A DNA stretch of 64,000 bases from contig OZ251577.1 of assembly GCA_965243805.1 (NCBI GenBank), positions 1,116,001 to 1,180,000 of the forward strand, given 5' to 3'. This DNA comes from CATQHQ01 sp965243805 (GTDB lineage: Bacteria > Gemmatimonadota > Gemmatimonadetes > Longimicrobiales > Gaopeijiaceae). Under the pieces are notes generated by a model. It was not told the origin of the DNA and ran no database searches. It saw only the letters and a program-made list of their open reading frames with translations. The translations under genes and the position numbers were made by a program. Positions 25,581 to 34,341 of this stretch are shown one piece after another. Within the stretch, counting starts at the first letter, position 1; every line of letters begins with the position of its first letter.

Positions 25581-27071
25581 ATGACCGTCCGAGCCCACGC
25601 GATCGCCTTCGGAACCGGGGCACTCCCCGCACCGACCGTGCCGCGCCCCGCACCGTTGTGCTCCCCCGCACCGTTGTGCTCCCCGGCGCCGCTCCTCCTG
25701 TCCATCGCGACGCTCGCGGCCCTCTGGCTCGCGCCCGCTCCCCTGGCCGCCCAGGAAGTCGAACAGGTCATCCCCGGAGTGGAACTGGGACTGGTCTACG
25801 AGACGACGTACGTCCCGCCGATCGCCGTGCTGCCGTTCCGAAGCGTGGGCGGCCGCGGCAATCAAGCAGAGGCGGTGCGCGGGATCGTGGCCCAGGACCT
25901 GCGCTTCAGCGACCGCTTCACGGTGGTCGACTCGTTGCCGGCGCTCCCGGGCGAGGGCGTCGACTACGGCCTCTGGGACGGCTTGGGCGCCGACTGGGCG
26001 GTGACCGGTACTCTCGAAAGCACCGGAACCGGCGGCACCGTCTTGGAGATCGAGCTGCATGACATCGTCTTCGCCAGCCTGCGAGAGCGCGGCCGCTTCC
26101 CGCTGCCCAGGGCCGACCACCCGGACTTCCGCTTGGCGGTCCATCGCGCGTCCGACGCGGTGGTGACGTGGGTTACCGGCGAGGACGGGATCGCCGCGAG
26201 CCGGATCGCCTTCGCCATGCGGCCCTGGGGAGACCCGGCAGGGAGCAGCAAGGAGCTGTACGTCGTCGACTCCGACGGCGAGAACCTGCGCCGGGTCACG
26301 TGGGACGAGAGCATCGTCGTGTCGCCCACATGGTCGCCCCAAGGAGACCGAGTCGCCTTCACGTCCTACAGGTCCGGCATTCCCATCGTCTACGAACGAG
26401 AGCTGGCCACCGGCGAGGACAGGCCCCTCGAAACGGGACAGGCTGGCCAGCAGATCACGCCCGCCTACCACCCCGACGGCAGCACCATCACCTTCGCCCT
26501 CCTAAACGGCCGCCGCAGCGACCTCCACAGCTACGACGTCCGCCGGCGCTGCTGCCTCTCCGGCCGACTCGGCGAAGGCTTTCACAAGAACCTTCAGCCC
26601 ACCTACTCCCACGACGGCAGCCGGATCGCCTTCACATCCAACCGGCTGGGCACGCCGACGCCCCAGATCTACGTCATGCCGGAGGAAGGGGGACCCGCCG
26701 TCCTGATCTCGCCTTACCGCTACGGAGAACGCAGCTACTTCACCGATCCGGATTGGTCGCCCAACTCGAGCAAGATCGCCTTCGCGGGCAGGGTGGACAC
26801 GGGCCGCACCCGGGTCGGCGGCATCATGCGCTATCAGATCCTCGTCGCCGACCTGGATGCGGGCGCCAACCGTCTGGTCCAGCTGACCCGGGAAGGAAAC
26901 AACGAGGACCCGAGCTGGGCGCCCAACGGCCGCCACATCGTCTTCACTGGCGAACGCCGCAACGGCCACGGCGTCTTCGTGGTGGACACCGGAACCGGAC
27001 GGACCCGGACGCTGGTCGCCGGGGTTCGAGCCGAGGATGTGGACTGGTCCCCGGTGCTGGAACAGCGGTAG
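25581..27071 (+). CDS. tolB: TolB, periplasmic beta-propeller of the Tol-Pal system
   Basis: A 496-residue secreted protein. A signal peptide with a long N-region ends near APLAAQE (about residue 56). An N-terminal alpha/beta domain (IAVLPFRSVGG) follows, then WD40-like PD repeats, e.g. VVSPTWSPQGDRVAFTS, QPTYSHDGSRIAFTS, DPDWSPNSSKIAFAG and DPSWAPNGRHIVFTG. TolB binds Pal and is released by TolA. An 18-bp perfect duplication in the signal peptide encodes APLCSPAPLCSP. It starts eight bases after the tolA stop codon. Confidence 0.93.
   Translation: MTVRAHAIAFGTGALPAPTVPRPAPLCSPAPLCSPAPLLLSIATLAALWLAPAPLAAQEVEQVIPGVELGLVYETTYVPPIAVLPFRSVGGRGNQAEAVRGIVAQDLRFSDRFTVVDSLPALPGEGVDYGLWDGLGADWAVTGTLESTGTGGTVLEIELHDIVFASLRERGRFPLPRADHPDFRLAVHRASDAVVTWVTGEDGIAASRIAFAMRPWGDPAGSSKELYVVDSDGENLRRVTWDESIVVSPTWSPQGDRVAFTSYRSGIPIVYERELATGEDRPLETGQAGQQITPAYHPDGSTITFALLNGRRSDLHSYDVRRRCCLSGRLGEGFHKNLQPTYSHDGSRIAFTSNRLGTPTPQIYVMPEEGGPAVLISPYRYGERSYFTDPDWSPNSSKIAFAGRVDTGRTRVGGIMRYQILVADLDAGANRLVQLTREGNNEDPSWAPNGRHIVFTGERRNGHGVFVVDTGTGRTRTLVAGVRAEDVDWSPVLEQR
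25647..25682 (+). repeat. Perfect 18-bp tandem duplication in the tolB signal peptide
   Basis: Units 25647-25664 and 25665-25682 are identical and in frame, each adding six residues. They lengthen the N-terminal region of the signal peptide before its hydrophobic core. Confidence 0.95.
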
Positions 27072-27076
27072 AAAGC

Positions 27077-27105
27077 TTGCAATGGTCCCACGGATAGCGT
27101 ATACA
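27077..27105 (+). promoter_or_regulatory. Sigma-70-like promoter upstream of pal
   Basis: TTGCAA (27077-27082) and TATACA (27100-27105) are spaced by exactly 17 bp, just after the tolB stop. A start point near 27112 would leave a leader of about 47 bases with GAGAAGG before the pal ATG. It would let pal and cpoB be transcribed independently of tolQRAB. Confidence 0.6.
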
Positions 27106-27158
27106 TAAGGCGTCGCTTCGCACTTCGCACCTCGCACCCCCCACCGACTGGAGAAGGG

Positions 27159-27734
27159 ATGTACAAGACACGCCTGCTCCTCGCCGCCCTCGTCGTCGCA
27201 GCCGCTTGCGGCGGGAACGAACCCGCACCGCCGCCCGCGCCCACTGGCCCCACGCCGGAGGAGCTCGAACGGCGCAGACAGGACTCCATCGCCCGAGCCC
27301 AAGCTGCCGAGGAGGCTCGCCAGAGGGCCGAGCAGGAACGGATGGAGCGGGAAGCCGCCCGGCGCGCCGAATCCCTTCGCCGAACTCTCCAAGAGGTCGT
27401 CTACTTCGACTACGACGAGTCGACGATCCGGTCGGACACGCAAGACAGGCTGCGGGCCAAGGCGGAGATCCTGCGGAACAACCCAGCGGTCTCGTTGCGC
27501 ATGGAGGGCCACGCCGACGAGCGAGGCACCTCCGAGTACAACATCGCCCTTGGGAACGAGCGCGCCGAAGCGGTGATCCAGGCGCTGGGCGCATTCGGCC
27601 TCGACTCGAACCGCTTCACTTCCGTGTCGTACGGGGAGGAACGCCCCGTGGCCCAGGGCTCCACCGAGTCCGCGTGGGCGCGCAACCGACGCGTGGAGTT
27701 CGTCGTCACGGCCGGCGGCGACAACTTGCGGTAG
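27159..27734 (+). CDS. pal: Pal, peptidoglycan-associated lipoprotein
   Basis: A 191-residue lipoprotein. The signal peptide ends in a lipobox-like VVAAAC with Cys18 as the acylated residue. A charged, probably helical linker (about residues 30-80) precedes the OmpA-like peptidoglycan-binding domain: VYFDYDESTIR near residue 85, MEGHADERGTSEYNIALGNERA near 120, YGEERP and the closing NRRVEFVV. Pal tethers the outer membrane to the cell wall and cycles with TolB and TolA. GAGAAGG lies just before the ATG. Confidence 0.95.
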   Translation: MYKTRLLLAALVVAAACGGNEPAPPPAPTGPTPEELERRRQDSIARAQAAEEARQRAEQERMEREAARRAESLRRTLQEVVYFDYDESTIRSDTQDRLRAKAEILRNNPAVSLRMEGHADERGTSEYNIALGNERAEAVIQALGAFGLDSNRFTSVSYGEERPVAQGSTESAWARNRRVEFVVTAGGDNLR

Positions 27735-27755
27735 CGAACCGCCGTCGGAGTCGCC

Positions 27756-28634
27756 GTGACATCGTCGGGCCGGGGGCTTCCTGTGCTGACTGCTCTTCAA
27801 AGGACGGCCCTGGCGGCCTTGTTGCTGGCCGTCGCTGGGTGCGCGAGTTCGCAAGACGTGGCGGAGGTGCGGAACGAGGTGCGCATCCTCTCCGCCCGCC
27901 AGGACTCGGCGTTTCGGGCGTTGATGCGGGCCGTCGCCCAGGGCAACGAAGCCGCGCTGGACTCGGTGCGCGAGATCGCCGGCGAGCTCTTCGAGTTTCG
28001 CGGCGAGGTGAACCAGCGCCTTCAGTCGATCCAGGAGCAGCAGTTGCGTGTGGGCGAACTGGTGGGCCAGAGCCAGCGCAGCTTGCAGGACTTGCAGGGC
28101 GACGTGAACGCCCAGCGGCTGGCGATGGAGCGGCAGCAACAGGCGGCCGCCCGAGCCGCTGCCGAAGCCGACTCGGCAGAGGCCGGATCCGCCGCCGCCA
28201 CCACCGCCGCCGCCGACCCGCCGGCCGCCGACCCTGATCCGGCCGACGAACAGCTCCCGGACCCGGCCGAAGAGCTTTACCAAGCCGCCTCCAGCACCCT
28301 GGACCGGGGCAACTTCGGCACCGCTCGCCGAGGCTTCCAGCAGTTCGTCGCCGAGTACCCCAACCACGCCCTGACCCCGGGGGCGTACCTCCATCTGGGG
28401 GAGCTGGCTAGCAACGAAGACCTGCTCGACGAAGCGATCGGCCACTACCAGCAGATCCTGGAGCTCTTCCCGGCGGCCGACGAAGTCCCTCACGCGCTGT
28501 ACAGAACCGGCGTGCTCCACATTGAGATGGAGGAGTGCGAGCAGGCCGTCCAGTACCTGCAACGCCTTGTGAACACCTACGAGGATCACCTGCTGATCCC
28601 TCGGGCCCAGGATCGGTTGCAGGAGTGTCCTTGA
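27756..28634 (+). CDS. cpoB: CpoB/YbgF-like tetratricopeptide lipoprotein
   Basis: A 292-residue envelope protein closing the tol-pal operon. A signal sequence ends in a lipobox LAVAGC (Cys near residue 29), unlike enteric CpoB, which is soluble in the periplasm. A coiled-coil segment spans about residues 35-135, an Ala/Asp/Pro linker about 140-170, and TPR repeats the last 120 residues (ELYQAASSTLDRGNFGTARRGFQ, GAYLHLGELASNEDLLDEAI). CpoB coordinates Tol function with peptidoglycan synthesis in E. coli. The start is GTG at 27756; GTG at 27783 would also give a full signal peptide. Confidence 0.88.
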   Translation: MTSSGRGLPVLTALQRTALAALLLAVAGCASSQDVAEVRNEVRILSARQDSAFRALMRAVAQGNEAALDSVREIAGELFEFRGEVNQRLQSIQEQQLRVGELVGQSQRSLQDLQGDVNAQRLAMERQQQAAARAAAEADSAEAGSAAATTAAADPPAADPDPADEQLPDPAEELYQAASSTLDRGNFGTARRGFQQFVAEYPNHALTPGAYLHLGELASNEDLLDEAIGHYQQILELFPAADEVPHALYRTGVLHIEMEECEQAVQYLQRLVNTYEDHLLIPRAQDRLQECP

Positions 28635-28697
28635 GGGCGCGGGCCCTCTGAACGCCACCGGCGGGTCGCCGGCCCTCGGCTCTCTGCGAACTAGACG

Positions 28698-29246
28698 ATG
28701 CGGTGCCCAAGCTGCCGTTCCACGTCGAACAAGGTGGTGGACTCCCGGGGCGCCCGGGACGGCCGGGCGATCCGCCGGCGACGGGAGTGCCAGGAGTGCG
28801 GACGCCGCTTCACCACCTACGAATCCCTTGAGGAGCGCCCCCTGCAGGTGCTCAAGCGCGACGGCAGCGCCGAGGCGTTCCGGCGGGACAAGGTGCGGGC
28901 GGGGATCGCGACCGCGTGCGCCAAGCGGCCCGTGTCGTCGGGCCAGATGGAGGCGTTGGTGGACCGAGTGGAGGACGCCGTGTCCGAGTCCGTCGGGGCG
29001 GAGGTGCCCTCGTCGGAGATCGGCAAGCTGGTAATGGAAGGGCTGAAGCCGCTGGACCGGGTCGCGTACATCCGCTACGCCTCGGTGTACCGGAAGTTCC
29101 AGGGCATCGACGAGTTCCAAGAGATGGTGGACGAACTCAACGTGCGGGAGCGGCACGACTTGGGCGCCCGCTTCCAGGGCGAACTTCCTCTGCCCGGCCC
29201 CGCGTCGGCAGGAGGAGGCCCCGCGTCGGCAGGAGGAGACGGATGA
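28698..29246 (+). CDS. nrdR: NrdR, ATP-cone repressor of ribonucleotide reductase genes
   Basis: A 182-residue regulator. The N-terminal zinc ribbon has CPSC (residues 3-6) and CQEC (31-34), followed by FTTYE and the ATP-cone domain (VLKRDGSAEAFRRDKV). Family members are usually about 150-160 residues. The extra C-terminal tail (PGPASAGGGPASAGGDG) is produced by a perfect 21-bp tandem duplication, which also duplicates an AGGAGGA ribosome-binding site. The stop overlaps the tatC ATG (ATGA). NrdR senses ATP/dATP and represses nrd operons; no NrdR box is evident in this window. Confidence 0.95.
   Translation: MRCPSCRSTSNKVVDSRGARDGRAIRRRRECQECGRRFTTYESLEERPLQVLKRDGSAEAFRRDKVRAGIATACAKRPVSSGQMEALVDRVEDAVSESVGAEVPSSEIGKLVMEGLKPLDRVAYIRYASVYRKFQGIDEFQEMVDELNVRERHDLGARFQGELPLPGPASAGGGPASAGGDG
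29196..29237 (+). repeat. Perfect 21-bp tandem duplication carrying the tatC Shine-Dalgarno
   Basis: Units 29196-29216 and 29217-29237 are identical. Each ends in AGGAGGA, so the ribosome-binding site of tatC is present twice, the second copy correctly spaced before ATG 29243. Confidence 0.95.
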
Positions 29247-30172
29247 GCATTCTCAAAGACGTGCTGGAGCGGGGCGTGCTCGGCCGGAAGGGCAGCAACC
29301 CCCGAGCGGAGATGCCGTTCCTGGAGCACTTGGAGGAGCTGCGGTGGCGGCTGCTGTGGAGCCTCCTGGCGGTGGTCGTCTGCTCCGCGCTGGGGTTCGC
29401 GCTCATCCAGTACTTCGATGTGGTCGTCCTCCTCATGGCCCCGTACTGGGAGGTCTTCGGACGGGACGCGGAGCTCATCTACCTGGGTCCTGCGGACTCG
29501 TTCTTCATCATCTTGCAGATGTCGCTGGCGATCGGCCTCGTCCTGGCGTCGCCGATCGTCGTCTACCACGTGTGGTCGTTCCTCTCGCCCGCCCTGGAAA
29601 AGCAGGAGAAGCGGGCGATCGTTCCAGCCCTCTATCTGGGATTGGTCCTCTTCGTGGCGGGCGTGGCGATGGCGTACTTCCTCGCCCTCGAAATCTCGCT
29701 GAGGTTCCTCAGCAACCTCCTCTCGGACGTCCTGCAGCCCACCTACTCGGCAACCCTCTACTTCGGCTTCGTCGTCCGAGTACTGCTGGGGTTCGGAGCC
29801 GTCTTTGAACTGCCAGTGGTGGTGATGATCTTCAGCGCCTTGGGACTCGTCACGCCCGCCTTCCTGCGAGCCAAGCGGAGGTGGGCCGTGGTGCTGATCA
29901 CGATCGTGGCCGCCATGCTCTCTCCAGGCGACATCATCTGGCTGACCGCCCTGATGATGCTGCCCATGTTCCTCCTCTACGAGCTAGGCATCCTTCTCTC
30001 GGAGCTCATGTGGCGAAAGCGAGACGCCAGAAGCGCGAACGCCGGCCCAGAGGGAGAAGACCCGGAGCCGCCCCCTCCGCCGCCCGAGCACGCGGTGGCC
30101 GAGACCAGCCCCTACACCCATGGGGACCCGGCGGCCCAGGAGCAGGACCGGGGTGACTCGGCCGACGACTAG
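29243..30172 (+). CDS. tatC: TatC, twin-arginine translocase receptor subunit
   Basis: A 309-residue inner-membrane protein with six hydrophobic segments. The family signature MPFLEHLEELRWRLLWSLL (about residues 24-42) contains the conserved Glu residues that bind twin-arginine signal peptides. FVVRVLLGFGAVFELPVVV and AMLSPGDIIW are also typical. With TatA (encoded at 36875) it exports folded proteins. The C-terminal 60 residues are acidic/Pro-rich and dispensable-looking. It is coupled to nrdR by ATGA overlap. No tatB-like gene is seen here, consistent with a TatAC-type system, though one could lie elsewhere. Confidence 0.95.
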   Translation: MSILKDVLERGVLGRKGSNPRAEMPFLEHLEELRWRLLWSLLAVVVCSALGFALIQYFDVVVLLMAPYWEVFGRDAELIYLGPADSFFIILQMSLAIGLVLASPIVVYHVWSFLSPALEKQEKRAIVPALYLGLVLFVAGVAMAYFLALEISLRFLSNLLSDVLQPTYSATLYFGFVVRVLLGFGAVFELPVVVMIFSALGLVTPAFLRAKRRWAVVLITIVAAMLSPGDIIWLTALMMLPMFLLYELGILLSELMWRKRDARSANAGPEGEDPEPPPPPPEHAVAETSPYTHGDPAAQEQDRGDSADD

Positions 30173-33092
30173 GCCAGCACCGCGTCCCCGCCGCCGGGCG
30201 TGGAGGCTCGCGACGGCCCTGGCGCTCCCCGTCGCCCTCGCGAGCGCCGCCTCCGCCACGCCCGGCCTCTTCGGGATCGGGGCCGCGCCTCTCGTCGCAC
30301 AGCAGGGAGAGGTGCGCGACTCGCTGCAGGACGCCCTTCGCCTGCGCTTGGAGCGGATCGACCGCCGCCTCGGCGACTCCACGGGTCTCATGCCCCCCGA
30401 CTCCACCGACCCGTCCCTTCACCTGGACGGCGCGAACTCCGACTCCACCTTGCAGGAGCTCCTCTCCCTTCCGGGCTACAATCTGGTCCAGTACCAGGGC
30501 CAGTCCGCCGAGTTCGAGACCGAGTCCCGCATCCTCACCCTCATGGGCGCCGACGGCTCGCCCGCGCTGCTGAACCGGGAAGGGATGCAGCTGGCGGCCG
30601 ACTCGGCGCTCACGTTCAACGAGAAGACGGGTCGCTTGGTGACGATCGGCGAGGAGGCCACGTACCGCCCCGAAACGGGCGACGAGGTGCTGACCCAGCG
30701 GCTGATCTACGATGTGGGGGAGAACCGCGGCACGGCCACCGACGTGCGCACGCGCATGAACGCCGGGATGGGGGAGTGGATCGTGCGAGGCGACTTCCCT
30801 TCGGTGAGCCAGGACGTCTCCTTCGGCCACGACGTCATCTTCACCAGCTGCGAGGAGGAGGACCCCCACTACCACTTCCTGGCCAAGGAACTCAAGGTGA
30901 GCCCCGGCGGCACGCTGGTGGCCCGAGGCGTATGGCTCTACTTCGCCGACGTGCGCGTCTTGCCGCTCCCCTTCATGGCCCAGAGCACGGAGCGAGGCCG
31001 GCGACGAGGGCTCCTGCCGATCTCGTTCTCCGTCAACGACATCGTCCGCACGTCCAGCACCTACTCCCGCCGAATCTCCAACCTCGGCTACTACTTCCCG
31101 ATCGGCGACTACGCCGACGCCCAGGCCGCGCTGGACTGGTGGAGCGGCAACTACATCGGCCTCAACGGCCGCGTTCGCTACAACTGGTCTCGTCAGTTCC
31201 TGGAAGGCAACGCCAACTTCCGTCGCTTCTGGCGCACCGGCGGAGGGAGCGAGCTGACGTTCGACACCAACCACGAATGGCAGATGTCGGAGCGCTCCCG
31301 GCTGAGCCTCTCGGCCCGCTACGCCTCCAGCGCCGACTTCGTGCGCCGCAACTCCTTCGACCCCCGGGAAGTCACCCAGTCGATCGACTCGGAAGGCGGG
31401 TTCAGCCGCCGCTTCGACTGGGGGCAGGTCTCGGTGAGCGCCAACCGCCGCCAGTTCCTCTCCGACGACCGGGTCGAGATGACCCTTCCCACGGCCAATC
31501 TGTCCCTCTCGCCGATCACCCTCTTCGCCGCACCTGCGAACCGGGCCCGCTTCTTCCACAACATGACGTGGTCCGCGTCGGGGAACTTCGCGCGCTCGAT
31601 CCGCGATCAGCCCGACCAGCCGGCCAGCGAGCCCTTCGCCTTCGGCCTGGCCGACACCCAGACGCTTCAGGGCGGCTTCAACACCTCCCTGTCGGCGGGC
31701 GCCCTGACGATCTCCCAGAGCGCCAACTGGAACCGAAACACGACCCGCGACCTGCCGGCGGGCTTCTTCGATCCCATGGGACCGGCGGCGCCGGCCGGGA
31801 TCGGGAGCGTGGCCGACCTGCAACGCTCCGTCCTATTCCAGCAAGCCGCCTCCGAAGCGGGCGACTTCAGCGCCCAGGAACTCACCTGGTCCACCACCAT
31901 CGACTGGCAGCAAACGCTGGTGGGCTCCACGACCCTCACGCCCCGAGCGTCGTTCTCGGGCCGCTCCATCCGCTCCGACACCACCTCGGCGGGCGACGGA
32001 GGCTTCATCGGGGCGCCCACGCGCCTCAGCATCGGCGCACAGCTCAAGTCCGACATCTACGGCTTCTACGGAGACGGCTCGCTGCGCCACAAGGTGTCGC
32101 CGACCTTCGAGTACAGCTACTCCCCGGCGACCAACCCGACGCCGCTCCAGCAGGCCACCTTCGGCGGCAGGGCGATCAACCCTAGGAACGAGATTCGGAT
32201 CGGCCTCAACCAGACCTTCGAAGCGAAGAGGGAACAGGACTCGGCCTCGGCCGCAGCGGCTACGGGCGCGGTGGACGACGGTCCCCGTCGGCTGCAGACC
32301 GCCGAGAAGGTCATGCTCCTGGCTCTGCGGACCAGCGCGGTGACCTACGACTTCGAGGAGGCGGGCCGGGTGGGCCACTTCACCCGTGGCTTCGCCGACA
32401 ACCTGACCCTCTCCCACCAAGTCAGCTCGGACTACTTGCGCGGCCTCTCGCTGTCGCTGGCCCACGGCCTCTTCGACGACTCGGGCGTCACCGCCGACGC
32501 CGGCAGCCGACGCTTCGACCCGTTCCTTTCCAGCGTCAACCTGTCCTTCTCCCTAAACAACCAGTCCGCGTTCTTCCGCTGGCTCGGGAGGCGTGGAGAC
32601 GAGGAGGACGACCCGGCGCCCACTCCAGCGTCCCCAGCGGAGGAGGAGTCGGCGTTGGACCCCACGGGCTTCGAGACGGCGGACCTGGGCGACGCCACCG
32701 TGGTGCCGGGCGCCGGCGACGATCGGGCGGGTAACGCCCAGCAGCGACGCCCCCAGCCGGGCGAGGGCGGAAAGTGGGACGCGTCCGTCTCCTACTCGCT
32801 GGCGCGGGCACGGGGCTCGGACGCCCCGCCGGAACAGATGCTTCAGGGCTCCCTGCGCTTTCAGCCCACCGACAAGTGGTCGGTCGACTGGAACACCTCG
32901 TACAACGTGGCGGCGGGCGGCTTCAACGACCACGTGATCCGCCTGACTCGGGACCTGCACCGCTGGGACGCCGAGTTCGCTTTCCGCCAGACGGCCGCGG
33001 GCAACTGGAGCTTCATGTTCGAGGTGGCGCTCTCCGACAACCGCGACCTGCACTTCGACTACGAGCAGCGCACCGGCGGCGAGTTCCGCTGA
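30153..33092 (+). CDS. lptD: LptD-like LPS-assembly outer-membrane protein
   Basis: A 979-residue outer-membrane protein. An Arg-rich N-region and signal peptide (LATALALPVALASAASA) precede an OstA/LptA-type beta-jellyroll (about residues 90-230; AEFETESRILTLMG, GEEATYRPETGDEV). A long beta-barrel (about 250-979) is rich in alternating aromatic strands. PLPFMAQSTERGRRRGLLPIS near residue 275 resembles the LptD junction between jellyroll and barrel. GTG at 30153 is preferred: CAGGA lies five bases upstream and it overlaps tatC by only 20 bp. ATG at 30120 is the alternative. LptD inserts LPS in the outer leaflet, consistent with the KdtA and core genes at 56-62 kb. Confidence 0.8.
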   Translation: MTRPTTRPAPRPRRRAWRLATALALPVALASAASATPGLFGIGAAPLVAQQGEVRDSLQDALRLRLERIDRRLGDSTGLMPPDSTDPSLHLDGANSDSTLQELLSLPGYNLVQYQGQSAEFETESRILTLMGADGSPALLNREGMQLAADSALTFNEKTGRLVTIGEEATYRPETGDEVLTQRLIYDVGENRGTATDVRTRMNAGMGEWIVRGDFPSVSQDVSFGHDVIFTSCEEEDPHYHFLAKELKVSPGGTLVARGVWLYFADVRVLPLPFMAQSTERGRRRGLLPISFSVNDIVRTSSTYSRRISNLGYYFPIGDYADAQAALDWWSGNYIGLNGRVRYNWSRQFLEGNANFRRFWRTGGGSELTFDTNHEWQMSERSRLSLSARYASSADFVRRNSFDPREVTQSIDSEGGFSRRFDWGQVSVSANRRQFLSDDRVEMTLPTANLSLSPITLFAAPANRARFFHNMTWSASGNFARSIRDQPDQPASEPFAFGLADTQTLQGGFNTSLSAGALTISQSANWNRNTTRDLPAGFFDPMGPAAPAGIGSVADLQRSVLFQQAASEAGDFSAQELTWSTTIDWQQTLVGSTTLTPRASFSGRSIRSDTTSAGDGGFIGAPTRLSIGAQLKSDIYGFYGDGSLRHKVSPTFEYSYSPATNPTPLQQATFGGRAINPRNEIRIGLNQTFEAKREQDSASAAAATGAVDDGPRRLQTAEKVMLLALRTSAVTYDFEEAGRVGHFTRGFADNLTLSHQVSSDYLRGLSLSLAHGLFDDSGVTADAGSRRFDPFLSSVNLSFSLNNQSAFFRWLGRRGDEEDDPAPTPASPAEEESALDPTGFETADLGDATVVPGAGDDRAGNAQQRRPQPGEGGKWDASVSYSLARARGSDAPPEQMLQGSLRFQPTDKWSVDWNTSYNVAAGGFNDHVIRLTRDLHRWDAEFAFRQTAAGNWSFMFEVALSDNRDLHFDYEQRTGGEFR

Positions 33093-33112
33093 TCCCCCAA
33101 TGCCCGCCAAGC

Positions 33113-33129
33113 TTGGCACGATGCTTGCA
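33113..33129 (+). promoter_or_regulatory. Sigma-54 promoter, full consensus match
   Basis: The sequence TTGGCACGATGCTTGCA fits the -24/-12 sigma-54 consensus (YTGGCACGRNNNTTGCW) at every specified base. Predicted initiation is near 33140, giving a leader of roughly 50 bases with GAGGAGG before the lipoprotein ATG at 33189. Sigma-54 promoters need an AAA+ enhancer-binding activator; no activator gene is in the window. Confidence 0.8.
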
Positions 33130-33188
33130 GTCAATTCGCCGCCCAGCGGCTCGCGAAGGAGTCGCTTCCCTTAGAAGAGGAGGCAACG

Positions 33189-34325
33189 ATGGGACGGTGG
33201 AGGGCGAGTGCGGCGGCAGTGGTGGTGGTGGCGGCGCTGGTTGCCGCGTGCGAGGAGGACTACTTGGGAGTGGCGGGCGTGCCCGCGGCCCCGGAGGAGC
33301 TGGAGGGATCGTACTACGCGTACGGCGTGGACCTGTCATGGCGCCTGGGCGCAGGATGGAACGGCGAGGCGTTCCGCGTCTACGGCAAGCGGTCGCGGGA
33401 ACAGTCCTTCCTCTTCATCGCCGAGACGACCAGCTGCATCGACGGATGGTGCAGCTACCGAGACACAAACGTGTCGCCCGGCGTCGTCTACGAGTACTAC
33501 GTGGCGGCAGTGGACCTGGACTCGGGGATGGAGGCCGAGAGCGCCTACTCGGTGGAGGTGCGCGTGCCCCGTCCGGTCCCGCCGCCGGTCCCCACGGGCT
33601 CCCGCGCCGTGGCACTGGACGACGCCGCGTACCTGCAGTGGGACGACGCTCCGTCTGCCGACGACGACTTCGCCGCCTACCGCGTGTACGTTCGGAGCGA
33701 CGGAGAGGAGCTCCTGCTGGGCGAGACCGACTCGCCGGGCTTCGTGGACCTGCTGGCGGAGAACGGCGTCACATACACGTACTTGGTCGCGTCCCTTGAC
33801 GATCAGGGGCACGAGAGCGACTACGGAGAAGCGGTCTCCGCCACCCCCCGACCGGACTACTACGGAGAGTTGGTGTATGCCCATCAGGACAGCGCCGACG
33901 CTTCCGGGTTCCGCTTCCGGGACACGGACCAAGTCCAGACGCTGGTCCCCGGCGACGATCCGGCGCGCCACTTCCGGCTGGACGCGGACCCGGCGGCGCT
34001 CTGGCTCGTCCCCGGTCCCGGAACCGAAGTGCACGCAGAGAGCCGGTGGACGACGGCCCTCAACTGCGGTCCCGGGTCAGACTCGGAGTGCATCTCGTGG
34101 CAGGTGGCGCCCCGGTCCGGATACGCCCCGGCGCCGATCGAGGCCGGGCCCTCGCTGGCGTACGTCTTCCGCGTGAACGGAGAGGACGGGGAAGTGCGCT
34201 ACGGCTTGGTGCGGATCGCCTTCGTCGGCGTGGACCAGGCGGGTCGCGAGCTCGCAGTCTTCGACTGGGCGTACCAGACCCAGCCCGGCAACCCCAGGCT
34301 GAACGTGGTGTCGAATCTCCGGTGA
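33189..34325 (+). CDS. Lipoprotein with two fibronectin type III-like domains
   Basis: A 378-residue lipoprotein: signal peptide with lipobox ALVAAC (Cys21). Two FN3-like domains follow, about residues 30-125 (VDLSWRLGAGWNGEAFRVYGK, YYVAAVDLDSG) and 135-220 (AYLQWDDAPSADDDFAAYRVY, TYLVASLDDQG). A C-terminal region without a recognised fold (about 225-378) ends in WAYQTQPGNPRLNVVSNLR. The probable location is the outer membrane, facing either side. It has its own sigma-54 promoter, strong GAGGAGG site and no co-directional partner closer than ftcD 16 bp downstream, which may share its transcript. The function is unknown; ligand or glycan binding is possible. Confidence 0.75.
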   Translation: MGRWRASAAAVVVVAALVAACEEDYLGVAGVPAAPEELEGSYYAYGVDLSWRLGAGWNGEAFRVYGKRSREQSFLFIAETTSCIDGWCSYRDTNVSPGVVYEYYVAAVDLDSGMEAESAYSVEVRVPRPVPPPVPTGSRAVALDDAAYLQWDDAPSADDDFAAYRVYVRSDGEELLLGETDSPGFVDLLAENGVTYTYLVASLDDQGHESDYGEAVSATPRPDYYGELVYAHQDSADASGFRFRDTDQVQTLVPGDDPARHFRLDADPAALWLVPGPGTEVHAESRWTTALNCGPGSDSECISWQVAPRSGYAPAPIEAGPSLAYVFRVNGEDGEVRYGLVRIAFVGVDQAGRELAVFDWAYQTQPGNPRLNVVSNLR

Positions 34326-34341
34326 GCGGACGCGGTCGTCC

